From: Paenalcaligenes sp035301625
GTDB lineage: Bacteria; Pseudomonadota; Gammaproteobacteria; Burkholderiales; Burkholderiaceae_B
Direction: 5' to 3'
Assembly (NCBI GenBank): GCA_035301625.1
Contig: DATGTW010000122.1
Span: 1-53,099, forward strand
DNA: 53,099 nucleotides
Shown here: one piece after another, positions 24,478-32,963 of the stretch
How the letters are laid out: the number at the start of each line of letters is the position of its first letter
How positions within the stretch are numbered: the stretch's first letter is position 1
Program-made: the position numbers and the translations under genes
Notes under the pieces: model-generated
What the model was told of the DNA's origin: nothing
The model's database searches: none
What the model saw: only the letters and a program-made list of their open reading frames with translations

Positions 24478-26547
24478 ATGCTGTCTGATGCTCTTGCCCA
24501 GGTCTTTTCTGCTGATGGCCCTCTGGCTCAAAGCTTTTCACGTTATGTGCCCCGATCGCAACAACTGGGTCTGGCGCAAGCGGTAGAGCAGGCTATTGAG
24601 CAACACCAGGTGCTGGTGGCCGAGGCCGGTACCGGCACGGGCAAAACCTGGGCCTATTTAGTGCCGATCTTGCTTTCCGAGGGCAAGGCTTTAATTTCTA
24701 CTGGCACACGTACCTTGCAAGACCAGCTGTATCATCGGGATTTACCCGAGCTTTGTCGGGGCCTGCAGGCCAGTACGTCAGCGGCTTTGCTCAAGGGTCG
24801 CTCTAACTACCTCTGCCATTACCACTTTGAACAGGCTGGGCTCAATGAGCAGGCCTTTGATTCTACCCGCGAGGTCGAGGACTATCATCAAATTCGTTTG
24901 TTTATGCAGCATACGGATACGGGTGACAAAAGCGATTTGTCAGCGGTGCCTGAGCACGCCTCAATTTGGTCCAAAGTCACCTCGACCCGTGAAAACTGCC
25001 TGGGCCAAGAGTGTCCTTTTATCAATGATTGCTTTGTTTACAAAGCACGTCGCCGCGCCCAGGACGCCGATATCGTCGTGATTAACCACGCCCTGTTTAT
25101 GGCTGACTGGGCCCTTAGAGAAGAGGGGGTGTGCGACCTCTTGCCGGATGTGCAGGCGGTGATTTTCGACGAGGCTCATCACTTGCCTGCGACCGCAACA
25201 CGTTTTTTAGGTATTTCTATTTCTTCGTATCAACTGCGTGATTTTGCTAATGATCTCATTGTGCATGGGCAGGCACACGCCAAAGGTGTGTCTGATTGGG
25301 CTCGCCATGGTGAGCAGCTAAAGAAAACTGCCGATGGTTTGCGGCTGGATTGTTTGGCAGTACAAAAAGCAAAGGGTCAGAAAAGTACTTTCGAAGATCT
25401 GCCTGATGCGGCTCAGGTAGATGCGTCCTTGGCAGAGTTAATCACGCAAATGGCTGCTTTGGCTCGTAGCTTGGCTGCGGTCGAGGGACACCATCCAGAC
25501 CTAAAAGCCTTGCACCAACGGGCTTTGGATTTGCATGGTCGTTTGTTTCTATGGACACAGCCCGATCGGGATGGCGTTTATCAGGCAAATGATTTACTCG
25601 ACAGTGCAGCACAAGCGCAGTTAGAGCAACCTGCTGTACGCTGGGTGGAAAATACTGATCAAATGCTGCGGTTTCATCGGGCACCGTTGACTGTTAATCA
25701 TGTTTTTGGACAGGCCAAGGCCGAAGACCAAGCGTGGATTTTTACCTCGGCGACTTTGTCCGTGCGCGGAGATTTCAGTCATTTTGTTGCGCAATTAGGG
25801 CTGCAAGATCCACAGACTTGCCATTGGCCTTCCCCCTTTGATTATAAAAAGCAGGCTGCGCTATTTGTACCGCAGGCCATGCCATTGCCGCATAGCCGCG
25901 AATTCAATGCGCATTTTGTCGAGCAATTGTGGCCCTTGATTGAAAACACCGAGGGGGGCGCTTTGGTGCTGTGTACGACCTTGCGTGCGGTGGACGATAT
26001 TGCGACGCGCTTACAGCAAAAAAATGAGCAATCAGGTGATCAGCGTACCCTCTTGCAGCAGGGCAAACAAAGCCGAGCACAGTTACTCAAAGCTTTTGTC
26101 ACCCATGAGCGTGCAGTACTGGTTGGCAGTGCCAGTTTTTGGGAGGGGGTCGACTTCCCCGGTGACGCCCTGACCGTGGTCGCCATTGACAAGCTACCCT
26201 TTGCGCCGCCTGATGACCCCGTCATCAGCGCGCGTATCGAACAGTGCCGACGCGATGGGGGCAATCCGTTTCGTAGTTTGCAGTTGCCGGCAGCAGCCAT
26301 AGCGCTCAAACAGGGGGCGGGGCGGCTCATCCGTACCGAAAATGATCACGGGGTATTGATGATTGCTGATACGCGTATTGTGGAAAAGGGCTATGGTCGA
26401 TTTCTATGGCAAAGCCTGCCCCCATTTGCACGTACACGCAATTTGCAGCAGGCTTTGCCATTTGTGCGTCCTATGGTGTCTGGTGAGACACCAGCGGCTG
26501 TTCAAGCACCAGCGGTTCAGGATGCACCGACTATAGATGCATCCTGA
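24478..26547 (+). CDS. yoaA: ATP-dependent DNA helicase, YoaA/DinG type (XPD-like, Fe-S)
   Basis: Superfamily 2 helicase of the XPD/DinG group, acting in DNA repair or on unusual DNA structures. Numbered from ATG 24478 (689 residues), Walker A is GTGTGKT (51-57), the Walker B box is DEAH (231-234), and four cysteines for a [4Fe-4S] cluster lie between them (113, 174, 179, 185, in NYLCHYHF and ENCLGQECPFINDC). Motif VI reads QGAGRLIRTENDHGV. The length and cluster spacing fit YoaA better than DinG, but the two are close. A TTG two codons upstream is possible. The 100-base gap to tex is a divergent promoter region. Confidence 0.88.
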   Translation: MLSDALAQVFSADGPLAQSFSRYVPRSQQLGLAQAVEQAIEQHQVLVAEAGTGTGKTWAYLVPILLSEGKALISTGTRTLQDQLYHRDLPELCRGLQASTSAALLKGRSNYLCHYHFEQAGLNEQAFDSTREVEDYHQIRLFMQHTDTGDKSDLSAVPEHASIWSKVTSTRENCLGQECPFINDCFVYKARRRAQDADIVVINHALFMADWALREEGVCDLLPDVQAVIFDEAHHLPATATRFLGISISSYQLRDFANDLIVHGQAHAKGVSDWARHGEQLKKTADGLRLDCLAVQKAKGQKSTFEDLPDAAQVDASLAELITQMAALARSLAAVEGHHPDLKALHQRALDLHGRLFLWTQPDRDGVYQANDLLDSAAQAQLEQPAVRWVENTDQMLRFHRAPLTVNHVFGQAKAEDQAWIFTSATLSVRGDFSHFVAQLGLQDPQTCHWPSPFDYKKQAALFVPQAMPLPHSREFNAHFVEQLWPLIENTEGGALVLCTTLRAVDDIATRLQQKNEQSGDQRTLLQQGKQSRAQLLKAFVTHERAVLVGSASFWEGVDFPGDALTVVAIDKLPFAPPDDPVISARIEQCRRDGGNPFRSLQLPAAAIALKQGAGRLIRTENDHGVLMIADTRIVEKGYGRFLWQSLPPFARTRNLQQALPFVRPMVSGETPAAVQAPAVQDAPTIDAS

Positions 26548-26599
26548 ATGCACAGAGCACTTTTTCAAGGACTAGAGTCTGGAGATGAGTGCTCAGCTG

Positions 26600-27442
26600 T
26601 TAGAGCCAGTGGATAGGATTCCACCAGTTAGTGGGCTCGCGCAGGCCTTGTTCGTAATAGATAGAGTCTGGAAAGTTTTCATCCAGAACTCGTTGAGTGG
26701 TGTCGCGTAGGTCTTCTTGGCCCAGTTTGTCATAAGACAAATACATGATGTATAGGGCTTTTTCTGCCGCTGGCACCCCTTCGAAATCGGTAATTACGCG
26801 CTGGGCACGGTTGACAGCAGCAACGTAGGCGCCACGCTGGTAATAGTACTGGGCGACGTTGAGTTCATTTTCAGCAATGGTGTTGACCAGCCAGGTCATA
26901 CGCAGCTTGGCGTCGTGTGCGTATCGACTATCGGGGTACAAGGTGATGAGCTCATTGAATGCATCAAAAGACTCGCGCAGCCCTTTTGGGTCACGTTCGC
27001 TGGGGTCTTGACGTGTGAGGTGAGCCAAAAATGCGCTGGGTGGCGTGAAAGAGATCAGGCCCTTTAGGTACAGCATGTAGTCACTGCCAGGGCTATTGGG
27101 GTATTGGCGCTGAAAACGCTCGATTGCGGCCAAGGCCTGCTCGGGTTCGTCGTCTTTCCAATTGACGTAGGCCTGATCAATCAGTGCTTGCTGGGCCTGT
27201 ATACCAAAAGGATAGCGTGCTTCGATGCTTTCCAGGCGCTCGCGCGCATTGTTCCAATTGCCCGCATCCATCTCGGCCCGGGCATCCTTATAAAGCTGCT
27301 CTGCGGTCCAGCCGGCGGTAGGATCTTTTTCTGGCTCAAACGTGCCGCATGCTGTCAGTAGCACAGCGAAGCACAACACACCGATACGGAGCCAGTGGTT
27401 TTTGATAGAGTTTAGAAATGATAGGGAGCTTAAGCTGTTCAC
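26600..27442 (-). CDS. bamD: Outer membrane protein assembly factor BamD (lipoprotein)
   Basis: Lipoprotein of the BAM machine, which folds beta-barrel proteins into the outer membrane. A lipobox LLTACG gives the acylated Cys; the mature part is built of TPR repeats (for example YKDARAEMDAGNWNNARERL and the next repeat, YPFGIQAQQALIDQAYV). The frame stays open to an ATG at 27499, which would give an unusually long pre-sequence. The GTG at 27442 has AAGGA eight bases upstream and gives 280 residues with an ordinary signal peptide, so it is chosen. It is divergent from rluD, an arrangement common in proteobacteria. Confidence 0.9.
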   Translation of the reverse strand: MNSLSSLSFLNSIKNHWLRIGVLCFAVLLTACGTFEPEKDPTAGWTAEQLYKDARAEMDAGNWNNARERLESIEARYPFGIQAQQALIDQAYVNWKDDEPEQALAAIERFQRQYPNSPGSDYMLYLKGLISFTPPSAFLAHLTRQDPSERDPKGLRESFDAFNELITLYPDSRYAHDAKLRMTWLVNTIAENELNVAQYYYQRGAYVAAVNRAQRVITDFEGVPAAEKALYIMYLSYDKLGQEDLRDTTQRVLDENFPDSIYYEQGLREPTNWWNPIHWL

Positions 27443-27582
27443 GAATGAATTCCTTGTGGTGCAAAGCAAAAGTTTGGGCGACATGAACACAAGCGCCATG
27501 AACTGTGTATTCTAAGGGATTATAGCGCCGAGATATAGACTATAGCTTTTTATACGGTCGCTGCTTTGGATTGCTAAATTTT

Positions 27583-28563
27583 ATGAGTGTTTCACAGAAA
27601 TATCCAACCTCGGATCCTATTCACGAAATACAGGTTGCTAAAGGCACGCCTGCACAACGTCTGGACAAGTACTTAGCTACTGCGTTGCCTGATTATTCGC
27701 GGGCACGAATTCAACAATGGATCCATGATGAGGCGGTGCGCTTAAATGGTCAACCGGCGCGCCCTCGGGCCCGTGTGCAGGCAGGCGACCATATACAGGT
27801 ACAAGTCCAGCCCAGTGCCCAAGAGCAGGCTTTTGTGCCTCAGGATATCCCCCTAGACATCGTGTATGTGTCCGAACAGGTGGTGGTGCTTAACAAGGCA
27901 GCTGGGATGGTGACTCACCCGGGGGCAGGCAATTGGTCGGGTACATTGCTAAATGCGCTGCTATACCATTTTCCCGAGCTGGAAGATGTGTCGCGTGCGG
28001 GCATTGTGCATCGGCTGGATAAGGACACCTCGGGTTTATTGATGGTTGCCCGTACAGCAGATGCGCGTGAGGCCTTGGTTGCACAACTAAAGAAACGGAC
28101 AGTTAAAAGGGCTTACCGTGCTGTTTGTGTCGGGCGTACTTTAGCCCACGGCGTTATACAGACACCGATTGCGCGTGATCCTCGTGTGGCAGTGCGCATG
28201 TGTGCGCGTGATTTGCCAGGCGCTCGTAGCGCGCGTACTGATTACCAAGCGTTGCGTTATGGGGTGATAGAACAGCAGCACCAGGTCACTGAGGTAAAAT
28301 GTAGGCTGCATACGGGTCGTACGCACCAAATCCGCGTGCATATGAGCAGTCAAGGCCACCCTTTATTGGGTGATGGATTATACGGTGGGCTCAACACCCC
28401 CCATACGCCGCGACAGATGCTGCATGCGTTTCAGTTGGGCTTTACTGCACCTGATACCCATCAAGAGTTGCACTTTGAATGCCCACCCCCTGCGGATTAT
28501 CAGGCCCTATGCGAGCAGATTCAATGGACACCGGAGGAGCCTTTTGCCAAACACACCGATTGA
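27583..28563 (+). CDS. rluD: 23S rRNA pseudouridine synthase RluD
   Basis: Isomerises uridines in helix 69 of 23S rRNA (1911/1915/1917 in E. coli). An S4 RNA-binding domain (QRLDKYLATALPDYSRARIQ, about residues 25-75) precedes the RluA-type catalytic domain. The signature HRLDKDTSG has the catalytic Asp at 146. GRTHQIRVHM near 250 is the second family motif. From ATG 27583 the product is 326 residues; a TTG four codons upstream is less likely. Its end overlaps the start of pgeF by 20 bases. Confidence 0.93.
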   Translation: MSVSQKYPTSDPIHEIQVAKGTPAQRLDKYLATALPDYSRARIQQWIHDEAVRLNGQPARPRARVQAGDHIQVQVQPSAQEQAFVPQDIPLDIVYVSEQVVVLNKAAGMVTHPGAGNWSGTLLNALLYHFPELEDVSRAGIVHRLDKDTSGLLMVARTADAREALVAQLKKRTVKRAYRAVCVGRTLAHGVIQTPIARDPRVAVRMCARDLPGARSARTDYQALRYGVIEQQHQVTEVKCRLHTGRTHQIRVHMSSQGHPLLGDGLYGGLNTPHTPRQMLHAFQLGFTAPDTHQELHFECPPPADYQALCEQIQWTPEEPFAKHTD

Positions 28564-29350
28564 TCATCACACTTTGCCCCACAACGTTGTCAGTGGCCAA
28601 CACATTCCAGGGGTGACTTATTTTGCCACCACCCGTATTGCAGGTCATAGTCAGGGGCCTTGGGCGTCGTGGAATTTGGGGGCACACTGTGGCGATGATT
28701 CCCGCGCAGTTCGTGACAACAGAGCACAGCTACAGTCTCTATTGCCAGGGTCAGTGCATTGGTTACGGCAAGTGCATGGCACCGAAGTGGTCGAGCTTAA
28801 AAAAAACATGCGCCCAACGCCGATGCCTATCACTGCCGATGCGGCTTTTACACGCGATACTGGGTGTGTGTTGGCGGTACTCACGGCAGATTGCTTGCCC
28901 ATAGTCATCACGGATATTCATGCTCGGGTGCTGGGCATCGCGCATGCGGGCTGGCGAGGGTTGGCACAGGGGGTCTTGCAACAGCTGGCAGCACACATGC
29001 AGCGTTATACAGCAGCCCAACAGTGGCAGGCCTGGATAGGTCCAGCCATACGGCAGCCTCATTTCGAGGTAGGCGAGGACGTCTACCGCAGCTTTACCCA
29101 GCAGACCCCTCAGGACGCACAGTTTTTTCGTTATTTACGGCCAGGCAAATGGTTGGCTGATTTAGCCGGTTTAGCCAGCGTTCGTTTGCAGCGTAGCTTT
29201 ACAGGCCAAGTCGTCGTTCACGATAGCCTGCAGTGTACTTACGCCCTCGAGGATCAATTTTTTTCTTATCGTCGTGATCGTATTACGGGGCGTTTGGCGA
29301 CGGTAGCTTGGCTCGATGAGCCGCGCCCAGACGTTATCCAGCAGCCTTGA
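28544..29350 (+). CDS. pgeF: Purine nucleoside phosphorylase / laccase-domain protein YfiH (PgeF)
   Basis: Zinc protein of the YfiH/PgeF family, reported as a polyphenol oxidase-like purine nucleoside phosphorylase and as a peptidoglycan-editing factor. The metal site can be seen: His in RQVHGTEVV, Cys in LTADCLPI and His in AHAGWRG. The frame is open from 28370 inside rluD, but family similarity starts only after the rluD stop. A TTG at 28544 has a strong GGAGGAG ribosome-binding site four bases before it and gives 268 residues, so it is the best start. The rluD-pgeF order is standard in proteobacteria. Confidence 0.85.
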   Translation: MPNTPIDHHTLPHNVVSGQHIPGVTYFATTRIAGHSQGPWASWNLGAHCGDDSRAVRDNRAQLQSLLPGSVHWLRQVHGTEVVELKKNMRPTPMPITADAAFTRDTGCVLAVLTADCLPIVITDIHARVLGIAHAGWRGLAQGVLQQLAAHMQRYTAAQQWQAWIGPAIRQPHFEVGEDVYRSFTQQTPQDAQFFRYLRPGKWLADLAGLASVRLQRSFTGQVVVHDSLQCTYALEDQFFSYRRDRITGRLATVAWLDEPRPDVIQQP

Positions 29351-29499
29351 TTTCCATCATCACAGCCTTATATTTTGTTGGCAGTATTTTATTTGTGAAT
29401 TTAAAGCAAGTGGGGCTACCATGGAGTTTCCCCCATTGATGCGACCCATGCAGCCATGTAACATTTAAATTCATGGTTAAGAAAAATACAAACAGTGCC

Positions 29500-29510
29500 T
29501 GCGCTACGCA
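29500..29510 (+). promoter_or_regulatory. Dyad TGCG-CTA-CGCA upstream of phaC
   Basis: A perfect inverted repeat 37 bases before the phaC start. PhaR repressors in other bacteria recognise TGC-rich dyads, and a phaR gene lies in this cluster, so it may be the PhaR operator. This is inference from position and symmetry. Confidence 0.35.
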
Positions 29511-29546
29511 ATAATTTGTTTTATCCATAGAGTTCAAAGGTGTCCC

Positions 29547-31178
29547 GTGAATCAAAAAACAAACCAATCACAAAGTTTTGAACCACTCATCGACCTGCAG
29601 GCAGCCCAAAGCATACAGCAGGATTTTCTACAAAAATGGAGTGAGTTGTGCGCACAGGCACAAACCGGTTCTTTAGAGCCTCTGCGTTCGCGACGCTTTA
29701 GAGGCGAGGCCTGGGTTAAAAACCCTGCCGCCTTGTTTCAGGCACACGCATGGCAGCTGTACGCTAATACATTGCAGCAGCTCGCGCAGATCACTACTAA
29801 AAGCACCGCTATCCAAGACCGTTTGGCCTTTTATGCCATGCAATGGGCAGAAATGTGGTCCCCAGCTAATTTCTTGGTGACTAACCCAGAAAGCCAACAA
29901 AAGTTCTTCGAATCCCAAGGACAGTCATTATTAAAGGGGTTGGAAAACTTAATGGGCGATATCCAAAAAGGACGCCTGACCCAAGTGGATGAAAGCGCTT
30001 TCGAGGTGGGCGAAAATTTGGCCATCACACCGGGCGCTGTCATCTACCAAAACGAGCTCATGCAGCTCATTCAATATACCCCTAGCACCCAAGAGGTCTA
30101 CGAGCGCCCCCTGCTGATCGTGCCGCCGTGCATCAATAAATACTATATTCTTGATCTCCAGCCTGAAAATTCATTCGTGAAGTACGCTGTTGATCAAGGG
30201 CATACGGTATTTCTGATGTCTTGGCGCAACCCCATGCCAGAGGACGATGATGGTATTCGCCACGCGACCTGGGGTGACTACATCGAGCACGGTGTCTTGC
30301 GTGCTATCGAGATTGTCCAAGAGATCACCGGCCAAAAACAATTCAACACATTGGGCTTTTGCGTTGGGGGGACCCTGCTTTCATCAGCACTTAGCGTAGC
30401 TCAGGCCCGTAACAGCAGTCCCAGTCATAGCTTGACCTTGTTGACCAGCATGCTCGACTTTCATGATGTCGGGGTGATGGATGTCTTTGTTGACGAGCCC
30501 AGTACGCAATCCTTCGAATGGCAGTTAGCTGATGGTCGTTTAATGGGGGCTGCACAGCTGGCCAATACTTTTTCCATGCTGCGCCCCTCTGAGCTCGTCT
30601 GGAACTACGTCACCAGCAACTATCTCGAAGGCGAGACCCCGCCAGCCTTTGATATCTTGTACTGGAACAGCGATGGCACAAATTTGCCAGGCTGTTTCTT
30701 TACCTGGTATTTCCGCAATACTTATTTAGAAAACAATCTGGCTGTCCCTGGCAAGATCACCGTTGATGGTACCCCTATTGATTTCACTGTCCTGGATATG
30801 CCCACCTATATATACGGCTCCAAAGATGACCACATTGTGCCTTGGGGGACGGCTTTTGCCTCGGTGCGTCAGGTCAGTGGCCCTCGTCGTTTTGTCTTGG
30901 GCGCCTCGGGTCACGTGGCAGGGGTGATTAACCCACCTGCAGCCAATCGCCGTCATTATTGGGCGTACGATAATGATTCCGAGCTCAAAAAACACGCTGT
31001 TCCAGATAAATGGTTGGCCAACGCACCCAAACACGAGGGCAGCTGGTGGACAGACTGGGCTCAGTGGCTGGCCAAGCAGGGGGGTAAAATGGTCCCAGCA
31101 CCCAAATCATTGGGCAATGATAAATACACCACTTTAGAGGATGCACCCGGCAGTTATGTAAAAAGAAAAGCGCTGTAA
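29547..31178 (+). CDS. phaC: Class I poly(3-hydroxyalkanoate) synthase
   Basis: Polymerises 3-hydroxyacyl-CoA into polyester granules. The alpha/beta-hydrolase triad is visible: Cys272 in the lipase-like box GFCVGG, Asp428 in SKDDHIVPWG and His456 in GASGHVAGVINPP. At 543 residues it is a class I enzyme (single subunit), slightly shorter than the C. necator protein because the N-terminal region is short. It starts with GTG at 29547, six bases after AAAGG. phaB and phaR follow on the same strand. No phaA (thiolase) is in the cluster, so acetoacetyl-CoA must come from elsewhere. Confidence 0.95.
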   Translation: MNQKTNQSQSFEPLIDLQAAQSIQQDFLQKWSELCAQAQTGSLEPLRSRRFRGEAWVKNPAALFQAHAWQLYANTLQQLAQITTKSTAIQDRLAFYAMQWAEMWSPANFLVTNPESQQKFFESQGQSLLKGLENLMGDIQKGRLTQVDESAFEVGENLAITPGAVIYQNELMQLIQYTPSTQEVYERPLLIVPPCINKYYILDLQPENSFVKYAVDQGHTVFLMSWRNPMPEDDDGIRHATWGDYIEHGVLRAIEIVQEITGQKQFNTLGFCVGGTLLSSALSVAQARNSSPSHSLTLLTSMLDFHDVGVMDVFVDEPSTQSFEWQLADGRLMGAAQLANTFSMLRPSELVWNYVTSNYLEGETPPAFDILYWNSDGTNLPGCFFTWYFRNTYLENNLAVPGKITVDGTPIDFTVLDMPTYIYGSKDDHIVPWGTAFASVRQVSGPRRFVLGASGHVAGVINPPAANRRHYWAYDNDSELKKHAVPDKWLANAPKHEGSWWTDWAQWLAKQGGKMVPAPKSLGNDKYTTLEDAPGSYVKRKAL

Positions 31179-31214
31179 TTCACCTTTGCTAATTAATGAG
31201 CGCCTATATGAATA

Positions 31215-31232
31215 AAAGTCCCCGCGGACTTT
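31215..31232 (+). promoter_or_regulatory. Hairpin between phaC and phaB
   Basis: AAAGTCC (31215-31221) pairs with GGACTTT (31226-31232) around CCGC. No T-run follows, so it is not an ordinary terminator. It may stabilise or process the phaC-phaB transcript. Confidence 0.4.
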
Positions 31233-31261
31233 ACTATAAAACCTAAAATAGGAGTACTAAA

Positions 31262-31999
31262 ATGAGTAAAAAAATTGCATTAGTCACAGGTGGCATGGGA
31301 GGTATTGGTACAGCGATATGTCAGCGGTTGGCCAATGACGGGATGACTGTTATTGCTGGCTGCAGCGCAGGTCGCAATTACCAAGAGTGGCTAGACGAAC
31401 AAAAAGAACAAGGCTTTGATTTTCATGCGATGCCAGCCGACGTGACCGACTTTGATGCGACCCAAGCTGCTATTGAAAAGGTCACTAGCGAGGTTGGCGT
31501 CATCGATGTACTGGTCAACAATGCGGGGATTACACGTGATACTACTTTTAGCCGCATGAGTGTCGAACAATGGCAAGACGTGATCAACACCAACCTCAAT
31601 AGCCTTTTTAATGTCACCAAACAGGTCATTGACCAGATGGCTGAAACGGGATGGGGGCGTGTTGTAAACATCAGCTCGATTAATGGCCAAAAAGGTCAGT
31701 TTGGGCAAACTAACTACTCGGCAGCCAAAGCGGGTATGCACGGTTTCACAAAGGCATTGGCACAGGAGTACGCCCGTAAAGGAGTGACCGTTAACACCGT
31801 CTCCCCAGGCTATATTGGTACCGAGATGGTCCGTGCCGTACGCGAAGATGTCCTAGAGAAAATTGTGGCATCTATTCCAGTGCGCCGCCTAGGTGAGCCC
31901 GAAGAGATCGCTTCTATCGTTAGTTGGCTGGCCTCGAACGAGGCAGGCTTTGCTACCGGGGCTGACTTTTCGGTCAATGGCGGATTACATATGTACTAA
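31262..31999 (+). CDS. phaB: Acetoacetyl-CoA reductase
   Basis: NADPH-dependent SDR that makes (R)-3-hydroxybutyryl-CoA, the monomer for PhaC. The 245 residues show TGGMGGIGTAIC (9-20), NNAG (86-89), Ser138/Ser139 and the catalytic Tyr152-Lys156 (YSAAK). The sequence GQFGQTNYSAAKAGMHGF is typical of PhaB rather than FabG. The ribosome-binding site AGGAG precedes the ATG by seven or eight bases. Maturation to granules would also need phasins, which are not in this window. Confidence 0.94.
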   Translation: MSKKIALVTGGMGGIGTAICQRLANDGMTVIAGCSAGRNYQEWLDEQKEQGFDFHAMPADVTDFDATQAAIEKVTSEVGVIDVLVNNAGITRDTTFSRMSVEQWQDVINTNLNSLFNVTKQVIDQMAETGWGRVVNISSINGQKGQFGQTNYSAAKAGMHGFTKALAQEYARKGVTVNTVSPGYIGTEMVRAVREDVLEKIVASIPVRRLGEPEEIASIVSWLASNEAGFATGADFSVNGGLHMY

Positions 32000-32041
32000 A
32001 GTGTTAAAGTAATATTAGTACCGCTTTAACCTAGAGGGCAT

Positions 32042-32590
32042 ATGACAGCATCTAACACACGTTTGATTAAAAAGTACCCGAATCGACGGCTTTATGACAC
32101 CCATACCAGCGCTTATATCACGCTGGCTGATGTCAAACAGCTGGTGCTTGATCACGAGCAGTTCGCAGTCGTCGATTCAAAAACTGACGAAGACATTACC
32201 CGCAGCATCTTATTGCAAATCATCCTCGAAGAGGAAAGTGGGCAATTGCCGATTTTTTCGGCTAATGCCCTCGCGCAAATTATCCGTTTTTACGGGACTG
32301 CAATGCAGGGCGTGATGGGCAGCTATATCGAACAAAACATACAGGCGTTTATCGATATACAGGATCGTATGGCCGAGCAATCCAAGGGCTTATATGGCAA
32401 TCAGCTTAGCCCCGAAGCTTGGACGCAGTTTATGGCTGTACAAACCCCGGTGATGCAAAATGCTATGAACACGTATATTGATCAAAGCAAAAAACTGTTC
32501 GTTCAGATGCAAGAACAGATGCGTGACCAAAATATGAATATCTTTGGGCAGTTTCCTTTTACACCTCCCCAAAATAAACCAGACAATTAA
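32042..32590 (+). CDS. phaR: PHA synthesis repressor PhaR
   Basis: DNA- and polymer-binding repressor that senses PHA granules and controls phasin and its own gene. The N-terminal domain (RLIKKYPNRRLYDTHTSAYITLADVKQLV, about residues 7-35) is the diagnostic PHB_acc_N DNA-binding region, followed by the PHB-accumulation regulatory domain (about 60-150) and a Gln/Met-rich tail. The length is 182, as usual. It begins 42 bases after phaB and ends at a strong terminator, closing the phaCBR cluster. Confidence 0.94.
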   Translation: MTASNTRLIKKYPNRRLYDTHTSAYITLADVKQLVLDHEQFAVVDSKTDEDITRSILLQIILEEESGQLPIFSANALAQIIRFYGTAMQGVMGSYIEQNIQAFIDIQDRMAEQSKGLYGNQLSPEAWTQFMAVQTPVMQNAMNTYIDQSKKLFVQMQEQMRDQNMNIFGQFPFTPPQNKPDN

Positions 32591-32619
32591 TCATGGGTTT
32601 ATATTCTTGATATCTGTTA

Positions 32620-32646
32620 GAGCCGCTTAGTTAGCGGCTCTTTTTT
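32620..32646 (+). terminator. phaR terminator
   Basis: GAGCCGCT (32620-32627) pairs with AGCGGCTC (32633-32640), followed by six T. This is a textbook intrinsic terminator. Confidence 0.88.
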
Positions 32647-32759
32647 GATCCGTCAGTATGTAGGTGTTGGTTCGTAGATATTGGCCTGCGGAATGAAGAG
32701 CACATCTTTAAAATTACTATTGTGCAAAGTGTAATATCCCCACAACATTTGTGCCTTTC

Positions 32760-32801
32760 TTGATATGTATCATATTGACAGTCAATGAGATTTGCTAATC
32801 T
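32760..32801 (+). promoter_or_regulatory. Candidate FNR/Anr-dependent promoter of ccp
   Basis: TTGAT-ATGT-ATCAT (32760-32773) matches the FNR consensus TTGATnnnnATCAA at nine of ten bases. The -10 box TAATCT (32796-32801) keeps the three most important bases and is preceded by TG one base away (extended -10). The distance puts the FNR site at about -41.5 relative to a start near 32808, the class II activation position. A TTGACA also lies at 32775-32780. Confidence 0.65.
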
Positions 32802-32872
32802 GAACATGAAGAGAAAAATAGTTACTAATGCAATATATAAAAATGCTTTAGATCATACGTTTTCAGTGAGTG

Positions 32873-32933
32873 CCTGGTTACCTCGGTAATCGTTTGGTTT
32901 TCTTGGTAACCAATTGGTTTTTCTTGGTTTTAC
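32873..32933 (+). repeat. Three tandem imperfect 20-bp repeats in the ccp leader
   Basis: The copies begin at 32873, 32893 and 32913. Copies two and three share TTGGTTTTCTTGGT with one base inserted; copy one is more diverged (CTGGTTACCTCGGTAA). Inverted arms GGTTACC (32876-32882) and GGTAACC (32905-32911) could also pair. Confidence 0.55.
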
Positions 32934-32963
32934 CGTTCAGGGGAATTTTTAGGGGAATTACAT

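Larger units (their letters stand above)
32649..32963 (+). other. Regulatory spacer and leader before the cytochrome c peroxidase gene
   Basis: About 315 bases with no coding frame. It holds the FNR-type promoter (32760-32801), a leader of about 155 bases and three imperfect 20-bp repeats (32873-32933), listed separately. Just before the gene, AGGGGAATT occurs twice (32939-32947 and 32951-32959), and the second copy supplies the ribosome-binding site. Confidence 0.6.

Noticed and set aside
26555..26594. Possible terminator between yoaA and bamD
   Set aside because: GAGCACT and AGTGCTC can pair, but the loop is 26 bases and no T-run follows on either strand at the proper place, so it is not called.
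29547..32590. Complete phaCAB operon
   Set aside because: No thiolase gene (phaA) is present between or beside phaC and phaB; only phaC, phaB and phaR can be supported.
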